Under the pieces are notes generated by a model that was not told where the DNA came from, made no database searches, and was given only the letters and a program-made list of their open reading frames with translations. A stretch of DNA of 64,000 nucleotides, from the NCBI RefSeq assembly GCF_001553855.1, contig NZ_LQWV01000012.1, positions 428,510-492,509 on the forward strand, written 5' to 3'. Source of the DNA: Streptococcus gordonii. GTDB lineage: Bacteria > Bacillota > Bacilli > Lactobacillales > Streptococcaceae. Each line of letters starts with the position of its first letter. Position 1 is the first letter of the stretch. Both the position numbers and the translations under genes were made by a program. This document shows positions 9,893 to 19,436 of this stretch, in pieces.

Positions 9893-10576
9893 ATGAAATT
9901 TATCCTGGATCGAAGCCTATGTGACTTAGGAATTGAAAGTGTAGTCATTGGTATTGCTAAAAATGTCAATCCGCATGCAGAATTATCTCCAACCTTTCTA
10001 AAAAAGAAAAAAGAAAGAGAAGAGTGGGCTCTAAACTGTGACCTGGATCAGGTTCTCCAATCACCGATTATTCAAGGCTATGAAGATATCCTGCAACGTG
10101 TAGGTCGCAGTGTCAAGAAAAATCCTCCAACCGTTCCAGCTCTGATTAAAAATATCCGCCATCGCGGGTCTCTTCCTACTATCAATACGATTATTGATAT
10201 TTATAATGTAGAAGCCTTGCAATCCCTGTTAGCTATTGGCGGACATGATTATAATAAAATTGGAGAAAAGATTGAGTTTACTGTTAGTCAAAGAGAAGAC
10301 AGTTTTATGCCAATTTTGTCTAAGGAGAAACACGTAGCTAAAACAGACCATGTCTATCGCGACGACAAAGGGATTTTAGCTTGGTTAGATATTCGAGATA
10401 GTGACCTCTATAAGTTTGATGATGATACCAAAGATGCAATTTTTATCATTCAAGGGAATGCGAATACTTCCGTTGAGATGCGTTTGGAAGCCTTGAAGCG
10501 AATCCAGTCTGACTTAAAAGAATGCATGCCAGATATGAAGTTTGAGGCATTGGTTATCAAGCAAGCTGAAGATTGA
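9893..10576 (+). CDS. B3/4 (tRNA-binding/editing-like) domain protein
   Basis: A 227-residue protein made up almost entirely of the B3/B4 fold found in the beta subunit of phenylalanyl-tRNA synthetase, where it edits mischarged tRNA(Phe). Free-standing versions (COG3382) are widespread in Firmicutes. Supporting segments: NPPTVPALIKNIRHRGSLPTINTIIDIYN (residues about 77-105) and the LAIGGHDYNKI stretch after it. The aminoacylation core is absent, so it is not a synthetase. A role in trans-editing is plausible but not proven. The gene is monocistronic: strong promoter before, terminator after at 10642-10671. Confidence 0.82.
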   Translation: MKFILDRSLCDLGIESVVIGIAKNVNPHAELSPTFLKKKKEREEWALNCDLDQVLQSPIIQGYEDILQRVGRSVKKNPPTVPALIKNIRHRGSLPTINTIIDIYNVEALQSLLAIGGHDYNKIGEKIEFTVSQREDSFMPILSKEKHVAKTDHVYRDDKGILAWLDIRDSDLYKFDDDTKDAIFIIQGNANTSVEMRLEALKRIQSDLKECMPDMKFEALVIKQAED

Positions 10577-10641
10577 TTTAGTAGCGGGGATAGACATTAT
10601 CGGTTTCAGTTTGAAACATTGCTCTCCTATATTTCGTATAA

Positions 10642-10671
10642 AAAGCCTCTTGGTTGAAAGAGGCTTTTTTC
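10642..10671 (+). terminator. Terminator after the B3/4-domain gene
   Basis: AAGCCTCT/AGAGGCTT stem with loop TGGTTGAA and a T6 tail. The rest of the gap 10577-10927 holds only the secA promoter; short open frames in it lack a start context. Confidence 0.88.
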
Positions 10672-10852
10672 TAACAAAAAGGACAGTTGATTCGATAGAG
10701 GGTGTGGAAGGAAAAAATGCTATAACTGACTGGAAAAACTTATCATTATTTATCTTGAATGCTTACTTTGGTACGTGAAATAAAAGTAGAGTTAAATTGT
10801 GGGAATGAATCAAAGAGAAGGCTTTATTTCGGTATAAAAATGCTTAAGTTTC

Positions 10853-10881
10853 TTGAAAGTTATAGGAGAAAATGCTATAAT
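10853..10881 (+). promoter_or_regulatory. secA promoter
   Basis: TTGAAA (10853-10858), 17 bp, TATAAT (10876-10881) with an extended TGC before the -10. Confidence 0.85.
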
Positions 10882-10927
10882 GAAAAGAACATTCTAAAAT
10901 CAGAAAGATTATAAAGTAAGGATAAAA

Positions 10928-13444
10928 ATGGCAAATATTTTAAGAACAATTATCGAAAACGATAAAGGTGAATTAAGAAAATTAGAGAAAATGGCAAATA
11001 AGGTCATTGCTTATAGTGACCAGATGGCTGCCTTATCCGATGAGGAGCTAAAGGCTAAAACAGATGAATTTAAACAACGTTATCAGAATGGCGAAAGTTT
11101 AGATGACTTGCTCTATGAAGCCTTCGCAGTTGTTCGTGAGGGCGCGAAGCGTGTTCTTGGTCTCTATCCTTATCCAGTACAGATTATGGGGGGGATTGTT
11201 CTCCATCATGGTGACGTACCAGAGATGCGTACAGGTGAAGGTAAAACTCTTACTGCGACCATGCCTGTTTACTTGAATGCCTTGGCAGGAGAAGGAGTTC
11301 ACGTTGTAACGGTCAATGAATACCTGACAGAGCGTGATGCGACAGAAATGGGTGAACTGTACTCTTGGTTAGGGCTTTCAGTTGGTATTAACTTGGCTGC
11401 TAAATCTCCAGCTGAGAAGAGAGAGGCCTATGCTTGTGACATCACCTACTCAACGAACTCAGAAATTGGCTTTGACTACCTTCGTGATAACATGGTGGTT
11501 CGTGCTGAAAACATGGTTCAGCGTCCACTTAACTATGCCTTAGTTGATGAGGTGGATTCCATTCTGATCGATGAAGCTAGAACCCCTCTGATTGTTTCTG
11601 GACCAGTTTCATCTGAAACTAATCAGCTTTACCACATGGCGGATAGCTTCGTTAAGAGTCTTAACAAGGATGATTATATCATCGACGTGCCATCAAAAAC
11701 AATCGGCCTGTCTGACTCTGGAATTGACAAAGCTGAAAGCTACTTCAAATTAGATAATCTCTATGATATTGAAAATGTGGCATTGACTCACTTCATTGAT
11801 AATGCCTTGCGTGCTAACTATATCATGATTTTGGATATCGATTATGTGGTTAGCGAAGAACAAGAAATTCTGATCGTTGACCAGTTCACCGGTCGTACCA
11901 TGGAAGGACGTCGCTATTCTGACGGACTTCACCAGGCTATTGAAGCTAAGGAAGGTGTTCCGGTTCAAGATGAAACTAAGACATCTGCTTCTATTACCTA
12001 CCAAAACCTCTTCCGTATGTATAAAAAACTGTCTGGAATGACTGGTACAGCTAAGACCGAGGAAGAAGAATTCCGCGAAACTTATAATATCCGTGTTATC
12101 CCAATTCCAACTAACCGCCCAATTGCTCGTATTGACCATGAGGATTTACTTTACCCTAGTTTAGAATCTAAATTTAAGGCAGTTGTGGAAGACGTGAAAG
12201 AACGCCATCTTAAAGGACAGCCTGTTCTGGTCGGTACAGTTGCAGTTGAAACCAGTGACTATCTTTCTAAAAAGCTGGTTGCAGCAGGAATTCCTCATGA
12301 GGTATTGAATGCTAAGAACCACTATCGTGAAGCGCAAATCATTATGAATGCTGGCCAACGGGGTGCTGTTACAATTGCAACCAATATGGCTGGTCGTGGT
12401 ACCGATATTAAGTTGGGTGAAGGCGTTCGCGAATTGGGTGGTCTCTGTGTGATTGGTACAGAGCGCCATGAAAGCCGTCGTATTGACAATCAGTTACGTG
12501 GACGTTCTGGTCGTCAGGGAGATCCAGGTGAATCTCAATTCTATCTATCTCTTGAAGATGAGCTGATGCGTCGTTTTGGTTCTGAGAGGATCAAGGCTGT
12601 CTTAGATCGTTTCAAACTGAGCGAAGAAGAGTCTGTCATTAAGTCTAAGATGTTTACGCGCCAAGTTGAAGCGGCTCAAAAACGGGTTGAAGGAAATAAC
12701 TATGATACTCGTAAGCAAGTCCTTCAGTATGACGATGTGATGCGTGAACAGCGTGAAATCATCTACGCTGAACGTCATGATGTTATCACAGCTAACCGGG
12801 ATTTGGCTCCAGAGATTCACGCTATGATCAAACGGACTATTGATCGTTTTGTTGATGGAAATAGCAGAGCTCCTCAAGAAGAGAAATTGGATTCTATTTT
12901 GTATTTTGCTAAGTATAACTTGGTTCCAGAAGAGTCGATTTCATTGAGTGACCTTCAAGGTTTATCTGATGAGGAAATAAAGGCTAACTTATACGAACGT
13001 GCTTTGGAAGTCTACAATAATCAAATTGCTAAACTTCGTGATGAAGAAGCTGTTCGAGAATTCCAAAAAGTGTTGATTCTACGTGTTGTAGATAACAAGT
13101 GGACAGATCACATCGATGCATTGGATCAGCTTCGTAATGCTGTAGGTCTTCGAGGCTATGCTCAAAATAATCCTGTTGTTGAATACCAATCTGAAAGTTT
13201 CAGAATGTTTAACGATATGATTGGTTCGATTGAGTTTGATGTGACCCGTCTTATGATGAAAGCACAAATTCATGAGCAAGAGCGTCCTCGTACAGAGCAC
13301 AATATTGTAACAACAGCAACGCGCAATATCTCAGCGCAAGAATCAGACCTGCCAGCAGACGTTGATTTGGCAAAGGTTGGCCGGAATGAACTATGCCCAT
13401 GTGGCTCAGGTAAGAAGTTTAAAAATTGCCACGGCCGTCGTTAA
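10928..13444 (+). CDS. secA: Protein translocase ATPase SecA
   Basis: The ATP-driven motor that pushes preproteins through SecYEG. The 838 residues match streptococcal SecA. Seen: Walker A MRTGEGKT (100-107), Walker B with [15 protein letters not shown] (about 208-222), the second nucleotide-binding fold with [16 protein letters not shown] and [10 protein letters not shown], the helical scaffold, and the C-terminal zinc-binding motif [13 protein letters not shown] that contacts SecB or phospholipid/ribosome. This is the housekeeping SecA, not the glycoprotein-exporting SecA2, which is shorter and lacks the zinc tail. The next gene starts 22 bases later, so the two may be co-transcribed. Confidence 0.98.
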   Translation: MANILRTIIENDKGELRKLEKMANKVIAYSDQMAALSDEELKAKTDEFKQRYQNGESLDDLLYEAFAVVREGAKRVLGLYPYPVQIMGGIVLHHGDVPEMRTGEGKTLTATMPVYLNALAGEGVHVVTVNEYLTERDATEMGELYSWLGLSVGINLAAKSPAEKREAYACDITYSTNSEIGFDYLRDNMVVRAENMVQRPLNYALVDEVDSILIDEARTPLIVSGPVSSETNQLYHMADSFVKSLNKDDYIIDVPSKTIGLSDSGIDKAESYFKLDNLYDIENVALTHFIDNALRANYIMILDIDYVVSEEQEILIVDQFTGRTMEGRRYSDGLHQAIEAKEGVPVQDETKTSASITYQNLFRMYKKLSGMTGTAKTEEEEFRETYNIRVIPIPTNRPIARIDHEDLLYPSLESKFKAVVEDVKERHLKGQPVLVGTVAVETSDYLSKKLVAAGIPHEVLNAKNHYREAQIIMNAGQRGAVTIATNMAGRGTDIKLGEGVRELGGLCVIGTERHESRRIDNQLRGRSGRQGDPGESQFYLSLEDELMRRFGSERIKAVLDRFKLSEEESVIKSKMFTRQVEAAQKRVEGNNYDTRKQVLQYDDVMREQREIIYAERHDVITANRDLAPEIHAMIKRTIDRFVDGNSRAPQEEKLDSILYFAKYNLVPEESISLSDLQGLSDEEIKANLYERALEVYNNQIAKLRDEEAVREFQKVLILRVVDNKWTDHIDALDQLRNAVGLRGYAQNNPVVEYQSESFRMFNDMIGSIEFDVTRLMMKAQIHEQERPRTEHNIVTTATRNISAQESDLPADVDLAKVGRNELCPCGSGKKFKNCHGRR

Positions 13445-13466
13445 AAAAGATTGAGGGGGAGTTGGA

Positions 13467-14498
13467 ATGACATTTACAACAAAAGGTCCTATTGTTGACG
13501 TAGAGCAAGTTCGTACCTTGTCTCAGCTTGATGAAAAAGCTTTGGCAACGAAGCAAGTTCGCGACCAAGAGTTGGCTGCTATTCTCAGAGGAGAAGACAA
13601 GCGGATTTTATTGGTCATAGGTCCTTGCTCCTCTGATAATGAAGAAGCGGTCTTAGAATATGCAAAACGTCTGGCTGCCCTTCAGGAAGAAGTAAAAAAA
13701 CATATCTTTATAGTTATGCGGGTTTATACAGCTAAACCCCGTACAAATGGTGACGGCTATAAAGGCTTGATTCATCAGCCTGATGCAGCAGGAGCTCCAG
13801 ATTTAATAGCTGGTATTAAGGCAGTTCGCCATCTGCACTACCGAGTTATTACAGAGACTGGCCTTACTACAGCTGATGAAATGCTCTATCCTGAAAATGT
13901 ATCTCTGGTAGACGATTTGGTTTCTTATATGGCAGTAGGAGCACGTTCGGTTGAAGATCAACAACACCGTTTTGTTGCTTCAGGTTTGTCTACTCCTGCA
14001 GGAATGAAAAATCCGACTTCAGGTAATTTATCTGTGATGTTTAATGCCATTTACGCCGCACAAAATAAACAGACTTTTCTCTATCGCTCTCAGGAAGTGG
14101 AGACTTCAGGAAATCCTCTAGCCCACGCCATCCTTCGTGGCGCAATTCATGCTAATGGAAAGAATGAGCCGAATTATCATTATGAACATCTTCTTGAAGC
14201 GATTGCAGGTTATGAAAAGTTAGGTTTGTCCAATCCTTTCATCATGGTTGATACGAACCATGACAATTCAGGAAAGCAATATTTAGAGCAAGTGCGGATT
14301 GTTCGCGAGACTCTCTTAAATCGAGACTGGAATCAAAAGATTGAGCAGAGTGTTCGTGGCTTTATGATTGAATCGTATTTGGAAGATGGCCGACAAGATC
14401 AGCCAGAGGTCTTTGGAAAATCCATTACAGATCCTTGCTTGGGATGGGACAAGACTGAACAGTTGATTCGAGAAATTTATAGCCATTTAGAAAAATAA
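13467..14498 (+). CDS. 3-deoxy-7-phosphoheptulonate (DAHP) synthase, class I alpha
   Basis: Catalyses the first step of the shikimate pathway, condensing phosphoenolpyruvate with erythrose 4-phosphate. The 343 residues are of the AroF/G/H type: [10 protein letters not shown] (about 52), [18 protein letters not shown] (about 83-100, PEP/E4P site), [11 protein letters not shown] (about 157), [10 protein letters not shown] (about 260) and a C-terminal [10 protein letters not shown] metal site. Pneumococcus and relatives often carry two adjacent copies here; only one is present. Which feedback amino acid it senses cannot be read from sequence, so no symbol is given. It sits between secA and acpS and is closed off by a hairpin. 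Confidence 0.93.
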   Translation: MTFTTKGPIVDVEQVRTLSQLDEKALATKQVRDQELAAILRGEDKRILLVIGPCSSDNEEAVLEYAKRLAALQEEVKKHIFIVMRVYTAKPRTNGDGYKGLIHQPDAAGAPDLIAGIKAVRHLHYRVITETGLTTADEMLYPENVSLVDDLVSYMAVGARSVEDQQHRFVASGLSTPAGMKNPTSGNLSVMFNAIYAAQNKQTFLYRSQEVETSGNPLAHAILRGAIHANGKNEPNYHYEHLLEAIAGYEKLGLSNPFIMVDTNHDNSGKQYLEQVRIVRETLLNRDWNQKIEQSVRGFMIESYLEDGRQDQPEVFGKSITDPCLGWDKTEQLIREIYSHLEK

Positions 14499-14567
14499 CT
14501 CTATTATTGAAATGAAAGGGACCGTTTGGCAAAAGAAAATGTCGCCAATTGGTCGGAATGCAGCAAG

Positions 14568-14593
14568 CTCAGTTGGATTTCCAGCTGAGTTTT
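14568..14593 (+). terminator. Hairpin with short T-run between DAHP synthase and acpS
   Basis: CTCAGTTGG/CCAGCTGAG stem (one G-T pair), ATTT loop, then TTTTG. Probably a weak terminator: no clear acpS promoter follows, so read-through must supply acpS-alr. A near-copy lies at 49481-49503. Confidence 0.6.
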
Positions 14594-14613
14594 GTCTCAT
14601 TCTGAGAACAAAG

Positions 14614-14976
14614 ATGATTATAGGACATGGAATTGATATAGAGGAGTTATCTTCTATTCAGCGGGCCTATGAAAAAAATGCTCGCTTCGCAAAAAAAGTC
14701 TTGACAGAGAAAGAATGGCTTCGTTTTGAAGAACTTTCTGGCAAGCGAAAGATAGAATATTTGGCCGGTCGCTGGTCAGCTAAAGAGGCTTTTTCCAAAG
14801 CTTGGGGAACAGGAATTGGCAAGCTTAGTTTTCAAGATTTAGAAGTCTTGAATGATGAAAGAGGTGCTCCAGTATTTACGAAGACCCCTTTTTCTGGGAA
14901 GGTTTGGGTATCTATTAGCCATGCAGGTACCCTAGTGATGGCTAGCGTTATTTTGGAGGAAAGAGATGAAAACTAG
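14614..14976 (+). CDS. acpS: Holo-[acyl-carrier-protein] synthase
   Basis: Transfers 4'-phosphopantetheine from CoA to acyl carrier protein. The 120 residues are family length. Seen: [12 protein letters not shown] at the N-terminus (Asp8 metal ligand), [16 protein letters not shown] (about 48-63, catalytic Glu), and [14 protein letters not shown] near the end. I start at ATG 14614 because all homologues begin with this MI.GHGID motif; the open frame reaches 14512 but that extension runs through a hairpin. The last 11 bases overlap alr, a very common acpS-alr coupling in streptococci. Confidence 0.95.
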   Translation: MIIGHGIDIEELSSIQRAYEKNARFAKKVLTEKEWLRFEELSGKRKIEYLAGRWSAKEAFSKAWGTGIGKLSFQDLEVLNDERGAPVFTKTPFSGKVWVSISHAGTLVMASVILEERDEN

Positions 14977-16072
14977 TATACATAGGCCAAGTCAAGCACT
15001 TGTTGATTTATCAGCAATTCATTTTAATATTGAGCAATTAAAAGCCCATTTGCCTCAAGATGTTGAAAAATGGGCTGTCGTCAAAGCTAATGCCTACGGG
15101 CATGGTGCAGTAGCTGTTTCAAGTTATATTGATGATATTGTAGACGGTTTTTGTGTCTCAAACATTGACGAAGCTTTGGAATTAAGAGAGGGTGGCCTGG
15201 ATAAAAAAATCTTAATTTTAGGGGTCTCAGCCATAGAGGCAGTACCTCTGGCAATTCAGCACAAGATTACATTGACTGTGGCTAGCTTAGAATGGCTGGA
15301 TTTGCTGGAGGCTTCAAGCTTATCTTTGCAAGGTTTGGTTGTTCACCTGAAAGTGGATTCTGGTATGGGCCGGATTGGCTTTAGAGATAGCCAGCCTCTT
15401 CAAGAGGCCATTAATCGTCTCCAGTCGGCTGGTGTTCAGGTAGAAGGAATCTTTACTCACTTTGCAACAGCTGATGAGGCAGATGCTAGTAAGTTTGAAG
15501 AGCAGTTAGCTTGTTTTAAGGGGATCTTAGCGGAATTAGATGCTCTTCCACCGATTATTCATGCTAGTAACTCAGCTACTTCTCTTTGGCATGCGGACAC
15601 TGTTATGAATGCTGTTCGTTTGGGAGATATTATTTATGGTCTCAATCCTAGTGGAAGTGTTTTGGAACTGCCTTATGAGATAAAACCAGCTCTTTCTTTG
15701 GTTTCAGAATTAGTTCATGTCAAGGAAGTGAAAGCGGGAGCTGATGTTGGTTACGGAGCAACCTACACAGCGGATGAAGGACAATTTATTGGAACAATTC
15801 CACTGGGTTATGCAGATGGCTGGACTAGGGATATGCAAGGTTTTGACGTTCTCATTAATGGTCAACGTTGCCCAATAGTTGGTCGAGTATCCATGGACCA
15901 GATTACAGTTCGCTTGCCGGAGAAATATCCTTTAGGTACACCAGTTGTTTTCATTGGTAAGAGCGGAACAGAAAGTATCTCAGCGACTGATGTTGCTGAG
16001 AAACGAGGAACGATTAACTATGAAGTAGTTTGTTTGATTAGTGATCGGGTACCAAGAATTTACAAGAATTAA
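14966..16072 (+). CDS. alr: Alanine racemase
   Basis: A PLP enzyme that makes D-alanine for peptidoglycan and teichoic acids. 368 residues. Seen: [11 protein letters not shown] with the PLP lysine at residue 40, the RIGF segment near 131, the GYGATYTA segment holding the catalytic tyrosine (about 260), and GRVSMDQI. The ATG is placed by the GGAGG-like site in the end of acpS and by the 11-base overlap. recG follows 71 bases later. Confidence 0.97.
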   Translation: MKTSIHRPSQALVDLSAIHFNIEQLKAHLPQDVEKWAVVKANAYGHGAVAVSSYIDDIVDGFCVSNIDEALELREGGLDKKILILGVSAIEAVPLAIQHKITLTVASLEWLDLLEASSLSLQGLVVHLKVDSGMGRIGFRDSQPLQEAINRLQSAGVQVEGIFTHFATADEADASKFEEQLACFKGILAELDALPPIIHASNSATSLWHADTVMNAVRLGDIIYGLNPSGSVLELPYEIKPALSLVSELVHVKEVKAGADVGYGATYTADEGQFIGTIPLGYADGWTRDMQGFDVLINGQRCPIVGRVSMDQITVRLPEKYPLGTPVVFIGKSGTESISATDVAEKRGTINYEVVCLISDRVPRIYKN

Positions 16073-16143
16073 TTAGTTTAAGTCTCCTTGATGAAATATG
16101 TAGTTAGAGAAAGCCATTTGATGCTAGAACTGAAAGAGGAACT

Positions 16144-18159
16144 ATGAATTTACACCAACCTTTATCGGTTCTGCCGGGAGTAGGACCGAAATCAGCAGAA
16201 AAGTTTGCAAAGCTTGGTATTGAGACCTTGCAGGATTTATTACTGTATTTTCCTTTTCGCTATGAAGATTTTCAGAGCAAGCAGGTGCTTGATCTAGAGG
16301 ATGGAGAAAAGGCCGTCATTTCTGGTATAGTTGCGACACCAGCAAATGTTCAGTATTACGGGTTTAAACGCAATCGTCTCCGTTTTTCAATCAAGCAAGG
16401 GGAAGTCATTCTAGCTGTTAATTTCTTTAACCAGCCTTATTTGGCGGATAAGGTTGAAGTGGGGGCAAATATTGCTGTTTTTGGAAAGTGGGATAAGGCT
16501 AAAGCTAGCTTGACTGGGATGAAGCTCTTGGCTCAGGTCGAAGACGATTTGCAGCCAGTGTATCGGGTGGCTCAGGGGATTAGCCAGACAAGCCTGATTA
16601 AATTAATTAAAACAGCTTTTGACCAAGGCTTGGACTTACTGATTGAAGAAAATTTACCCCAGGTCTTGTTGGAACGCTACCAGTTGCTATCTCGAGCAGA
16701 AGCAGTGAGGGCCATGCATTTCCCAAAAGATTTGGCAGAATACAAACAGGCGCTACGTCGTGTAAAATTCGAAGAATTGTTCTATTTCCAAATGCAGCTT
16801 CAGGTGCTTAAAATGGAGACGAAGGATGTCAGCAATGGTCTGGCCCTTGCTTGGCAGGAAGAGCAGCTACAAGAGAAAAAAAGTCAGCTACCTTTTCCTC
16901 TGACAGGAGCTCAGGAGAGGGCTTTGGCTGAAATTTTGTCTGATTTAAAGTCGCCAGCCCACATGAATCGACTCTTACAGGGAGATGTTGGAAGTGGGAA
17001 GACAGTAGTGGCGGGATTAGCCATGTATGCTGTACATACAGCAGGTTATCAGTCAGCTTTGATGGTGCCTACTGAAATTTTGGCAGAGCAGCATTTTGAA
17101 AGCCTCAGTCAGCTCTTTCCTGATTTAAAACTAGCCTTGTTAACCGGTAGTATGAAAGCAGCTGAGCGTAAAGAGACTTTGCTGGCTATAGAGCTTGGTC
17201 AGGTAGATATGGTAATTGGGACCCATGCTTTGATCCAAGATGGCGTTCAATACCATCGTCTAGGACTGGTTATCGTAGATGAACAGCATCGCTTTGGGGT
17301 TGCTCAGCGTCGTATCTTACGAGAAAAAGGAGACAATCCTGATGTTCTCATGATGACTGCTACCCCCATTCCCAGAACTTTGGCCATTACGGCTTTTGGG
17401 GATATGGATGTGTCCATTATTGATCAAATGCCAGCGGGACGAAAGCCCATTATTACCCGTTGGGTCAAGCATGAGCAACTCGAGGTCGTACTCGATTGGA
17501 TAAAAAAAGAATTAGTAAAGGGAGCTCAGGTTTATTTTATTTCTCCTTTGATTGAGGAATCAGAAGCTTTGGATCTAAAAAATGCTATTGACTTAGAAGA
17601 AGAATTGCAAGCTTACTTTGGGGGAGATGCCCGAGTTTCTCTCCTTCATGGTAAGATGAAGAGTGACGAAAAAGAGGCTATTATGCAGGCCTTCAAGAAT
17701 AAAGAGGTAGATATTTTAGTGTCTACAACGGTCATTGAAGTGGGTGTTAATGTGCCTAATGCAACGATTATGGTCATCATGGATGCCGATCGTTTTGGTC
17801 TCAGTCAGTTGCATCAATTGCGAGGACGAGTGGGGCGTGGTGATAAGCAATCCTATGCGATTCTTGTCGCGAATCCTAAGACTGAATCTGGAAAGAAACG
17901 TATGAAAATCATGACGGAGACAACAGATGGCTTTGTACTTGCTGAGGAAGATTTAAAAATGCGTGGTTCAGGAGAGATTTTTGGAACTCGTCAGTCCGGT
18001 ATTCCGGAATTTCAAGTGGCTGATATCGTAGAGGACTACCCTATCTTGGAAGAAGCTAGAAAGGTAGCTAGCCAAATTGTGCAGAATAAAGATTGGCGGA
18101 GGGATCCTAACTGGCATCTAGTGGCTCTTCATTTGGATAAGCAAGATTATTTGGATTAA
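16144..18159 (+). CDS. recG: ATP-dependent DNA helicase RecG
   Basis: Remodels stalled replication forks and branched recombination intermediates. 671 residues, normal length. Domains: N-terminal HhH-like start (LPGVGPKSAEKF, about 9-20), OB-fold wedge (about 50-150), helicase domain 1 with Walker A GDVGSGKT (about 279-286) and DEQH box (about 379), domain 2 with VSTTVIEVGVNVPNA and QLRGRVGRG, and a C-terminal TRIP-type motif (GSGEIFGTRQSG). The start follows AGAGGAACT. It ends at 18159 with a small-RNA/peptide locus downstream. Confidence 0.97.
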   Translation: MNLHQPLSVLPGVGPKSAEKFAKLGIETLQDLLLYFPFRYEDFQSKQVLDLEDGEKAVISGIVATPANVQYYGFKRNRLRFSIKQGEVILAVNFFNQPYLADKVEVGANIAVFGKWDKAKASLTGMKLLAQVEDDLQPVYRVAQGISQTSLIKLIKTAFDQGLDLLIEENLPQVLLERYQLLSRAEAVRAMHFPKDLAEYKQALRRVKFEELFYFQMQLQVLKMETKDVSNGLALAWQEEQLQEKKSQLPFPLTGAQERALAEILSDLKSPAHMNRLLQGDVGSGKTVVAGLAMYAVHTAGYQSALMVPTEILAEQHFESLSQLFPDLKLALLTGSMKAAERKETLLAIELGQVDMVIGTHALIQDGVQYHRLGLVIVDEQHRFGVAQRRILREKGDNPDVLMMTATPIPRTLAITAFGDMDVSIIDQMPAGRKPIITRWVKHEQLEVVLDWIKKELVKGAQVYFISPLIEESEALDLKNAIDLEEELQAYFGGDARVSLLHGKMKSDEKEAIMQAFKNKEVDILVSTTVIEVGVNVPNATIMVIMDADRFGLSQLHQLRGRVGRGDKQSYAILVANPKTESGKKRMKIMTETTDGFVLAEEDLKMRGSGEIFGTRQSGIPEFQVADIVEDYPILEEARKVASQIVQNKDWRRDPNWHLVALHLDKQDYLD

Positions 18160-18240
18160 GCTTTTTGAAAGTTTTTTATAAGAATGACTTAAGTTTTACT
18201 GCCTATAATAAAGTCAATCAAAAGAAAAGAGGTATTGATC

Positions 18241-18318
18241 ATGACAGTAAATATTCACGTAGATTATAAAAAAGTTTTCAAGGATCCGGAAAAGATTTTT
18301 TCTACTTACGGTAAGTAG
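18241..18318 (+). CDS. 25-residue peptide or gene remnant
   Basis: ATG 18241 has a usable ribosome site (AAGAGG, 8 bases upstream) and encodes 25 residues beginning MTVNIHVDYKK and ending FSTYGK. There is no signal sequence, membrane segment or double-glycine leader. The composition looks like the start of a larger soluble protein, so a truncated gene is as likely as a functional peptide. I do not recognise the family. Confidence 0.35.
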   Translation: MTVNIHVDYKKVFKDPEKIFSTYGK

Positions 18319-18373
18319 GTAGAACATCTATTTTTCATTATCCCTCCTTTCAAAATCCTGATGAAAAATAGTA

Positions 18374-18409
18374 AACCAGCCAAGATTTTTGATCTTGACT
18401 GGTTTTTTG
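18374..18409. terminator. Bidirectional terminator between recG side and asparaginase gene
   Basis: Stem AACCAG-CAAGAT/ATCTTG-CTGGTT with T6 on the + side; on the - side the stem is followed by TTTACTATTTTT. It ends two bases from the asparaginase stop codon. Confidence 0.8.
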
Positions 18410-18410
18410 T

Positions 18411-19373
18411 TTATCCTTCAATATACTCTTTTAGTTCTTGGCCTGAGAGTCCTGCATTGAGAGCAATGAGGAGTTTAAGACGGGCCTTAGGTGCATTTAG
18501 TTCTTTGATGAAATAGACACCGGATTCGTGAAGTTGTACCCCACCACCAGGATAGGCATAGACAGGTTCAGCAATACCGTTAAAGCAACGAGAAACCAAG
18601 GCAACAGGGATTCCTTGATTAATGAAAAAGGTTAATTTTTCAGCGACTTCCTGAGGCAGGTTACCTGCTCCAAAAGCCTCAATAATCAAACCATCTAGCT
18701 GACTATAATCAAGCATATCTAGTAATTCAGTCTTCATGCCAGCGTAGGCAGGGATAATAGGGACACAGCCGGTGATCTTGTCTAAGTCAAAACGAACACG
18801 TGGCTCAGCTGTTTTAAAATATAGAACCTCTTGTTTCATGATAAGTCCAAGGGGACCGTGGGTTGGAGTTTGGAAGGTGCTGACATTTGTGGTATGAGTC
18901 TTGGTAACGTATTTGGCAGCGTGAACTTCATCATTCATAACGACTAAGACGCCCTTACCGTGAGCTTTCTGGTCAGCAGCTACACGTAAAGCTGAAAGGT
19001 AATTATAGACTCCGTCGCTACCTAGCTCATTTGAACTACGCATTGCACCTGTAAGGACGACTGGGATGTCAGGGATTTCCATAGTGTCTAGGAAATATGC
19101 TGTTTCTTCAAGGGTATCGGTCCCGTGGGTAATGACGACTCCATCAAAATCCTTAGAAGAGGTTTTGATTTTTTTATAGAGTTGAAGCATATGTTCTGGT
19201 GTCATATGGGGGCTAGGGATATTAAAAAAATCGAGAGCCGTAACTTGGATACCTTCCAAGGGGACGGTAACATGATTCATAGGATTTTCGTCGTTTGTTA
19301 CGACTTTACCAGTTCCATCAGCCTGCATAGAAATGGTGCCACCAGTATGCAATACCAATATTTTTTTGTTCAT
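18411..19373 (-). CDS. L-asparaginase, type I (cytoplasmic)
   Basis: Hydrolyses asparagine to aspartate and ammonia. 320 residues. Seen: N-terminal VLHTGGTIS with the first catalytic threonine, and THGTDTLEETA with the second Thr-Asp pair (about residues 84-94). No signal peptide, so cytoplasmic. I start at ATG 19373 (MNKKILVLHTGG), which has GGAAAG upstream; a TTG 18 bases earlier in frame has no ribosome site. Divergent from the HAD gene, sharing a 63-base intergenic region. Confidence 0.93.
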   Translation of the reverse strand: MNKKILVLHTGGTISMQADGTGKVVTNDENPMNHVTVPLEGIQVTALDFFNIPSPHMTPEHMLQLYKKIKTSSKDFDGVVITHGTDTLEETAYFLDTMEIPDIPVVLTGAMRSSNELGSDGVYNYLSALRVAADQKAHGKGVLVVMNDEVHAAKYVTKTHTTNVSTFQTPTHGPLGLIMKQEVLYFKTAEPRVRFDLDKITGCVPIIPAYAGMKTELLDMLDYSQLDGLIIEAFGAGNLPQEVAEKLTFFINQGIPVALVSRCFNGIAEPVYAYPGGGVQLHESGVYFIKELNAPKARLKLLIALNAGLSGQELKEYIEG

Positions 19374-19395
19374 AGATGAGCTTCTTTCCAAATTG

Positions 19396-19404
19396 TGTTA
19401 TAAT
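19396..19404 (+). promoter_or_regulatory. Extended -10 promoter of the HAD gene
   Basis: TG-T-TATAAT (19396-19404) with no good -35, 33 bases before the start. It lies in the short divergent region shared with the asparaginase gene. Confidence 0.6.
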
Positions 19405-19436
19405 TTATTTTATCATAAAAGGAAAGAATAAGAAGT

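Larger units (their letters stand above)
18204..18410 (+). ncRNA. Candidate small transcript with two hairpins and a 25-codon frame
   Basis: TATAAT at 18204-18209 (weak -35), then a 25-codon frame, an 11-bp perfect inverted repeat (CTATTTTTCAT at 18328-18338 with its complement at 18361-18371), and a terminator hairpin ending about 18408. The arrangement suggests an independent RNA of about 190 nt between convergent recG and the asparaginase gene. It could be a small RNA, a peptide mRNA, or the degraded remnant of a gene. Confidence 0.4.

Noticed and set aside
10542..10778. Open frame after the B3/4-domain gene
   Set aside because: It overlaps that gene and crosses the terminator at 10642-10671, with no ribosome site.
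14512..14613. Extended N-terminus of AcpS
   Set aside because: The extension runs through a hairpin, and homologues start at MI.GHGID.
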